A DNA stretch of 59,069 bases from Lachnospiraceae bacterium (GTDB taxonomy: Bacteria; Bacillota; Clostridia; Lachnospirales; Lachnospiraceae). Under the pieces are notes generated by a model. The model made no database searches. It had not been told where the DNA came from and saw only the letters and a program-made list of their open reading frames with translations. The stretch is from positions 1-59,069 of the forward strand of contig JAFXXN010000101.1 of assembly GCA_017542245.1 (NCBI GenBank), in the 5' to 3' direction. Positions 54,666 to 59,069 of this stretch are shown one piece after another (the first letter of the stretch is position 1; each line of letters begins with the position of its first letter). The position numbers were made by a program, and so were the translations under genes.

Positions 54666-57120
54666 AGAAATCAAAAAGGAAGATGTTTTAACAGCCGGAG
54701 GTAAGGGAGCCAATCTTGGAGAGATGACTGCAGCCGGTATACCGGTGCCAAGGGGAGCGGTGGTATCTGCCAAAGGATATGATCTGTTTATGACGGAGAA
54801 CAGCATAGAACCGGAAACATTTGAAAGTGCATCCGAACTGCGTAAAGCAATAAAAAAAGGAAAACTCCCTATAGAACTGGAAGGCGAGGTAAGAAACTAT
54901 TATGCGCTTCTGGGGGCGGGGACCAGAGTGGCGGTAAGGTCATCAGCTACAGCGGAAGATCTGGAGGATGCAAGCTTTGCAGGGCAGCAGGAAACATATC
55001 TTAATGTTATAGGTATAGATGTATTACTCCAAAAGATTATAGAATGCTATGCATCACTTTGGGGAGACAGGGCTGTGAGTTATCGAAAAACAGCCGGTTA
55101 TGATAAACAGAAGGTTTCTCTGGCAGTAGTGATCCAGGAAATGGTGGAAAGTGAAAGCTCAGGAGTTATGTTTACAAGCGATCCTGCCGGAGATCCTGAC
55201 AATTTACATATTAATGCTTCATACGGATTAGGAGAAGCTGTCGTTTCCGGAATTGTAAGTTCGGATGAATATATATGTGACAGAAACGGAAATATCAAAA
55301 ATATAATAATAGGCAGTAAAGAGTGTCAGATTATTTATGACATTAACAAAACTGCAGAAAATGGTCAGAAAAATGATATATCCGGACAGGGTGGAACTAT
55401 TAAAGTAGATGTAGAGGAAGCCCTGCGTTCCAAGCAAGTACTTAATAATGAGATTATAAGAGAGCTTGTCAATGAAGGTATAAGGATAGAAGAGCATTAC
55501 GGACATCCTATGGATATTGAATGGGCCGTAAAGGACGGAAAGATATATATCCTACAGGCAAGAGCTATTACTACTCTTGGTGAAAAAAGAGAAAAAGGAT
55601 ATTCAGATGCGGAAATGGCTGCATTACCGAAGGTTAAACCCGCTACCGGAAGGCTGCGTGAGAATGTTCTTTTTAACATGGAAAAGACTCCTACTCCGTA
55701 CTATCCTTTAGATCATGACTTTGGCGGCATTGTAGGTGAACAGAAGGGAGTGCTTTTTGAAGAAATCGGTTTGAAATTCGGAGAAAGCATGTATCCGATA
55801 GATAAGGACGGAATTAATTATCTGAGTGAAGCTAAACCTAAGATTACACGTAGGATTTTTAAACTTCCGCATTATCTTAAATTGGTAAAAGACATAGACG
55901 GGAATGTTGAGAATTCAGAGAAAACATATAAAAAATGGCAGTCGAAATTTGAAGAGCTCCAAAAGAAAAATCTTGGTACTTTAAAGGATTACAGTAATGC
56001 GTTTCAGTATATGAGAAAACTGATTGCTAAAACGGCATATGACAGATTTCTTTATGCGTTATTCCCGAATGCTGTGGAGAGCATGAAAGTAAATAAGGTG
56101 CTTAAGAAGCTTCCGGGCGATCTGAATTGTTATGATCTGCTTGATGGCCTAAGTTATGTAACGGCTGATATCAATCGTGAAATGGCAGAATTAGCGGAAT
56201 GGATAAAAAAGAATGAAGAAATAAGGAAAAGTATTGAAAAAGATGATTACAATACACTGACAGAGAAATATCCTGATTTAAAATCTAAGCTTGAAGCTTT
56301 CCTTGCTAAATATGGGAGTAAATCCGACTTTAACTGTTACTGCTTTATATCCAGGTCTTGGCGTGAGGAACCGGACAGGTTTCTGAATGTGCTTAAACCC
56401 ATGATAAAGGCTGAAGAAAACAAGACGCCTTCGAAAGAAGAGGGGCTGCAGAGATATAACAATATCTTAAAACAGGTTGAAGGCATATTGTTACCCAAAA
56501 AGTATGCTGATTTTAAGAGAAGAGCTGAAGCATTACGTCACTATCACTATATCAGGGAGGCTACACAGTATCTGTGGGAGTCGGAATTTGAATACTGTCG
56601 TAAGTTGCTCAGAGAAACGGCAAAAATATCCGGGAAAAGCTATGACGATTATCTTTATCTGTTTGCGGATGAATTTATTGATGCTATGGATAACGGATGG
56701 AGTTCAAAGATTTCGGAAACAGTTGATCATAGAAAATCGAAAAGAGCTTTGGCTGAAAACTACTGGATAAAAGCGAATGAAGATGCACTTGCAAACGAAT
56801 CCGGAGAAGTAACCGGTATATGCGGATCATCAGGAAAAGCGAGAGGAGAGGTCTGTATAGTACAGTCCCCTAAAGAGTTCGATAAACTTAAAAAAGGTGA
56901 TATATTGGTATGCACCTATACCGATCCGGAGTGGACTCCGTTGTTCTGTCTTGCAGCAGGTGTAGTGGTAGATACAGGCGGAACATTGTCACATGCGGCC
57001 ATAGTGGCCCGTGAATATAATATCCCTGCTATACTTGCCTGTGGTGATGCCACCAAGAAACTAAAGGATGGAGATAAGGTATTGGTAGATGCCGATCAGG
57101 GAAAAGTAATAAAAATCTGA
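54643..57120 (+). CDS. PEP/pyruvate-binding phosphotransferase (rifampin phosphotransferase-like)
   Basis: An 825-residue protein. Residues 1 to about 315 are the PPDK/PEP-synthase ATP-grasp domain (GGKGANLGEM, RSSATAEDLEDASFAGQQ, then DIEWAVKDGKIYILQARAITT). A middle domain of about 400 residues has no obvious PEP-synthase match. Residues about 735-825 are the swivelling His domain (GGTLSHAAIVARE, His at about 784). ATP-binding, central and His domains in this order, and this length, match rifampin phosphotransferases, which use ATP to phosphorylate an antibiotic. True PEP synthases have a C-terminal PEP-binding barrel, which is missing here. It overlaps the MATE gene. Confidence 0.85.
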   Translation: MQYVIPFEEIKKEDVLTAGGKGANLGEMTAAGIPVPRGAVVSAKGYDLFMTENSIEPETFESASELRKAIKKGKLPIELEGEVRNYYALLGAGTRVAVRSSATAEDLEDASFAGQQETYLNVIGIDVLLQKIIECYASLWGDRAVSYRKTAGYDKQKVSLAVVIQEMVESESSGVMFTSDPAGDPDNLHINASYGLGEAVVSGIVSSDEYICDRNGNIKNIIIGSKECQIIYDINKTAENGQKNDISGQGGTIKVDVEEALRSKQVLNNEIIRELVNEGIRIEEHYGHPMDIEWAVKDGKIYILQARAITTLGEKREKGYSDAEMAALPKVKPATGRLRENVLFNMEKTPTPYYPLDHDFGGIVGEQKGVLFEEIGLKFGESMYPIDKDGINYLSEAKPKITRRIFKLPHYLKLVKDIDGNVENSEKTYKKWQSKFEELQKKNLGTLKDYSNAFQYMRKLIAKTAYDRFLYALFPNAVESMKVNKVLKKLPGDLNCYDLLDGLSYVTADINREMAELAEWIKKNEEIRKSIEKDDYNTLTEKYPDLKSKLEAFLAKYGSKSDFNCYCFISRSWREEPDRFLNVLKPMIKAEENKTPSKEEGLQRYNNILKQVEGILLPKKYADFKRRAEALRHYHYIREATQYLWESEFEYCRKLLRETAKISGKSYDDYLYLFADEFIDAMDNGWSSKISETVDHRKSKRALAENYWIKANEDALANESGEVTGICGSSGKARGEVCIVQSPKEFDKLKKGDILVCTYTDPEWTPLFCLAAGVVVDTGGTLSHAAIVAREYNIPAILACGDATKKLKDGDKVLVDADQGKVIKI

Positions 57121-57150
57121 AATAGTAACAGGTATCTGTGGGAGGAAAAA

Positions 57151-58062
57151 ATGCCAAGCGTACGTGCAAAAATGGTGAGCGGTCTTTTTAAAATGCTCGG
57201 AGTAAACAAAATGCTGGATAAGCAGAGTGAGGAATTTGATAAACTTCTGGAAAAGTATAAGGCCAAGCAGAAGAAACCACTTAAGGTTCCATATAAGAAA
57301 ATGAAGGATTTTAATATAGATACAGAGAGCATTAACGGGACAACGTGCTATGTGATAAGCAAAAAAGAGGCAACGCCGAAAAATGCAGTTTTGTATTTGT
57401 TTGGCGGAGGCTATATTCTGCCGCCCGATCCGGGAGATATTATACTTTGCGGGCAGATGGCTGAGAATTGTGATGCCAAAGTATGGTTCCCGTTATATCC
57501 TATGGCTCCGGAGCATAGACTGGTTGAAACCCTGAAGAGCACATTACAGGTATATCGAAATATGTTAGAGGAATATGATGCATCGCATATTAGGTTTTTC
57601 GGTACTTCTTCAGGTGGTGGACAGGTTATGTCACTATGTGTATATATTAAGCATGAAAACATAAATGTTCCGCTGCCCGGCAAACTGGTGCTTCAATCGC
57701 CCGGATTACAGGTACCTCCAAGTGAGTCACAAAGGGCGGAAATGGAAAAGAGAAGTAAAATGGATGTCATGATACCGCCGCGGTTTTTTGACAATATCGC
57801 GCCGGTACTTGCAAAAGGAGAAGAAGCTTATCTTTTAAGTCCGTTATTATATGATCTTACAGGTTTTCCGGAGACAGATATTTTCTATGGGACAAGGGAA
57901 GTGATGATCGCTTACTTAAAGGATTTCCAGAGTGCTTGTAAGAAATACGGAGTAAAACTAAATGTTCATATAGGAAAAGATATGATGCATTGCTGGGGTG
58001 CAATGGAGTTTGTACCTGAAGCACGTGCAGTAAGACAGGAATACTTTAAGGCCCTATCCTGA
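57151..58062 (+). CDS. Alpha/beta hydrolase (HSL-like)
   Basis: A 303-residue esterase/lipase-like protein, paralogue of the product at 9939. The oxyanion loop is YLFGGGYILPPD, nucleophile elbow GTSSGGG (Ser at about residue 152), and the C-terminal His in DMMHCWGAM. The ribosome site is GGGAGG. Last gene of the TetR-MATE-phosphotransferase operon. The elbow differs from the canonical G-D-S-A-G but keeps the Ser. Substrate unknown; the context suggests processing of a small molecule in the same detoxification or siderophore pathway. Confidence 0.85.
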   Translation: MPSVRAKMVSGLFKMLGVNKMLDKQSEEFDKLLEKYKAKQKKPLKVPYKKMKDFNIDTESINGTTCYVISKKEATPKNAVLYLFGGGYILPPDPGDIILCGQMAENCDAKVWFPLYPMAPEHRLVETLKSTLQVYRNMLEEYDASHIRFFGTSSGGGQVMSLCVYIKHENINVPLPGKLVLQSPGLQVPPSESQRAEMEKRSKMDVMIPPRFFDNIAPVLAKGEEAYLLSPLLYDLTGFPETDIFYGTREVMIAYLKDFQSACKKYGVKLNVHIGKDMMHCWGAMEFVPEARAVRQEYFKALS

Positions 58063-58144
58063 TTAGTATAAGAAAAAACGGAACAGAATAAGTTATAACA
58101 ATGATCAGATAGATATAGGGAAGATGGAAACTTTTGGAAGTGAG

Positions 58145-58780
58145 TTAATCTGTTTTTAACAGAGAATTCCTGTATGCAACCGGGGATTGACCCATATATT
58201 TTTTAAAATACTGTGGCAAAATAATTGGGTGTATTAAAACCGCAGCGTTCCGCTGTTTCATCTATGCTCAGACTTGTCTGTGACAACAGTTTACGGCTGA
58301 AAGCAATCTTTTCTTCGTTTATGTAGTCACAGAAGGTTTGAGCTGCCAAAGTAGAGAAAATCCTGCTTAAATATCCGCTGCGGATATGGATGGTGTCGCC
58401 CACCATTTTTAATGACAGAGGCTCACCGATATGCTCACGGATATAAATACGGGCTTTTTCCAAATGTCCGCAGGCTTCACGGCTTAAGGTAAAAAGAATT
58501 TGTGATAATCACTTAAAACCTTTATCCCGGCCTTTTTACGTCTTCATCCGTCAAATAAAGACCGGCGGTGGCATGGTTTTTGTAACAGCAATCCGTCAGG
58601 CTCATATGCATATAAAATTGAAAAAAATCATAGAGACATCTGTTCAGAGAAGTGATCATTATCATAGCTTCCACTTCGGGTATTTTACCTTTTGATCGCA
58701 GTATATAAATGCTTTTCAGCAGATCGCGGACACTATGAGGAGAAAAGCGATTACTCGGATACCATAAATAAGATCATCGC
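58145..58780 (-). pseudogene. Decayed AraC-family regulator
   Basis: The C-terminal AraC helix-turn-helix is clear on the minus strand (58463-58203: LSLKMVGDTIHIRSGYLSRIFS, then SIDETAERCGFNTPNYFATVF). A stop codon (TAA) replaces the expected Lys codon, after which the family ending KIYGSIPG continues in the same frame. Upstream, AraC-like sensor sequence (VRDLLKSIYILRSK, then LYDFFQFYMHMSL) lies in other frames, with at least two frame changes near 58480-58530. It is therefore a pseudogene. Limits are approximate. Confidence 0.72.
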
Positions 58781-58836
58781 AAGACAAGAGAAACTTTTTG
58801 GATATATACTTAGCGAAAATGTTATTTTTGCACATC

Positions 58837-59069
58837 TCATACAGTACCCTTCATAGGGTGACCAAAATGGGATTTCGACATTTTTTTGTTCCACGCTCCG
58901 GAATGATAGAACATTACAGACATTCCCATAGCGACTGTCCAGCCAAGCGGCCAGGCAAGCCATATACCTGTTGTCCCGAAGAATACGGACAATATCTTAG
59001 CAAATACAACACGAAGTATCAGGTCGGTGAATGTCGCAGCCATAAACTGCTTCATCATTCCTGCACCCC
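58837..59069 (-). CDS. MATE-family transporter, C-terminal fragment cut by the window edge
   Basis: The last 77 residues of a MATE transporter, open to the right edge of the window. GAGMMKQFMAATFTDLILRV, then FFGTTGIWLAWPLGW and a final short basic tail, match the last two helices of the family. The frame runs beyond the window end without a start codon needed. Whether the whole gene is intact cannot be seen. It lies next to a decayed AraC gene. Confidence 0.8.
   Translation of the reverse strand, partial: GAGMMKQFMAATFTDLILRVVFAKILSVFFGTTGIWLAWPLGWTVAMGMSVMFYHSGAWNKKMSKSHFGHPMKGTV

Noticed and set aside
54643-57120. Annotation as a standard phosphoenolpyruvate synthase
   Set aside because: The C-terminal PEP-binding barrel is absent and the His domain is at the C-terminus, which is the rifampin-phosphotransferase-like order.
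58725-58853. Plus-strand open stretch (GHYEEKSDYSDTINKII and on) between the AraC remnant and the MATE end
   Set aside because: It reads like protein but has no recognisable start, ribosome site or family, and it overlaps the other two genes on the opposite strand; too weak to call.

Overview
The window looks like chromosomal DNA of an anaerobic, low-to-moderate-GC Firmicute, most likely a Lachnospiraceae/Clostridia member. The clues are A-rich Shine-Dalgarno-led genes, TTGACA/TATAAT promoters, a FeoB-associated Cys-rich protein, a DUF3793-flavodoxin pair, several L-2-amino-thiazoline-4-carboxylate (ATC) hydrolase-family proteins and many TetR-controlled ABC exporters. I see no rRNA, tRNA, IS element, phage gene or CRISPR array. 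Family names come from reading protein motifs, not from searches.

The unifying signal is a 16-bp inverted repeat, GTTAGC-N4-GCTAAC, present about 20 times and almost always just downstream of a -10 box or inside a -35/-10 spacer. It precedes nearly every operon. Its core TAGC-N4-GCTA resembles DtxR/MntR-superfamily operators. Because it flanks iron genes (FTR1/P19, flavodoxin), I read the window as a large metal-responsive, probably iron-responsive, island.

Layout. 1-2.0 kb: end of a feo locus, then an aldo/keto reductase-TetR unit with its own palindromic operators. 2.0-4.0 kb: a membrane protein and two ATC-hydrolase-like proteins. 4.2-9.8 kb: heterodimeric ABC exporter 1, a DUF454 protein, an AraC/metallo-beta-lactamase chimeric ORF and two small membrane proteins. 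9.9-12.0 kb: alpha/beta hydrolase, DUF3793 protein and flavodoxin. 12.2-25.5 kb: a 14-gene operon with FTR1 permease, P19-like lipoprotein, DUF2318 membrane protein, three FtsX-type permeases, two ATPases, an FMN-binding lipoprotein, and a fumarate-reductase-like flavoprotein, Fe-S protein and cytochrome-b-like protein. 25.5-28.5 kb: HxlR regulator, enolase with metal-box promoter and structured leader, glutathione peroxidase and MarR regulator. 28.5-34.5 kb: AraC regulator, ABC pair 2 (IrtAB/YbtPQ-like) and a GLUG-repeat lipoprotein. 34.6-38.5 kb: TetR with a FtsX-type ABC system. 38.6-42 kb: methyltransferase, third ATC-hydrolase-like protein, glycerate kinase and TetR. 42.1-48.1 kb: another FtsX-type ABC system, a membrane protein and three methyltransferases. 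48.2-52.5 kb: TetR and ABC pair 3. 52.5-58.1 kb: TetR, MATE exporter, PEP-utilising (rifampin-phosphotransferase-like) enzyme and alpha/beta hydrolase. 58.1-59.07 kb: a decayed AraC gene and the 3' end of another MATE gene.

Working model (inference). When metal is scarce a DtxR-like repressor releases these operons. Iron then enters by Feo, by FTR1/P19 and perhaps by exporter-fold importers of foreign siderophores. The flavoprotein/Fe-S/cytochrome b/FMN-lipoprotein set in the FTR1 operon could carry electrons across the membrane to iron at the cell surface. Hydrolases, methyltransferases, the PEP-utilising enzyme and MATE pump may process or remove siderophore-like small molecules.
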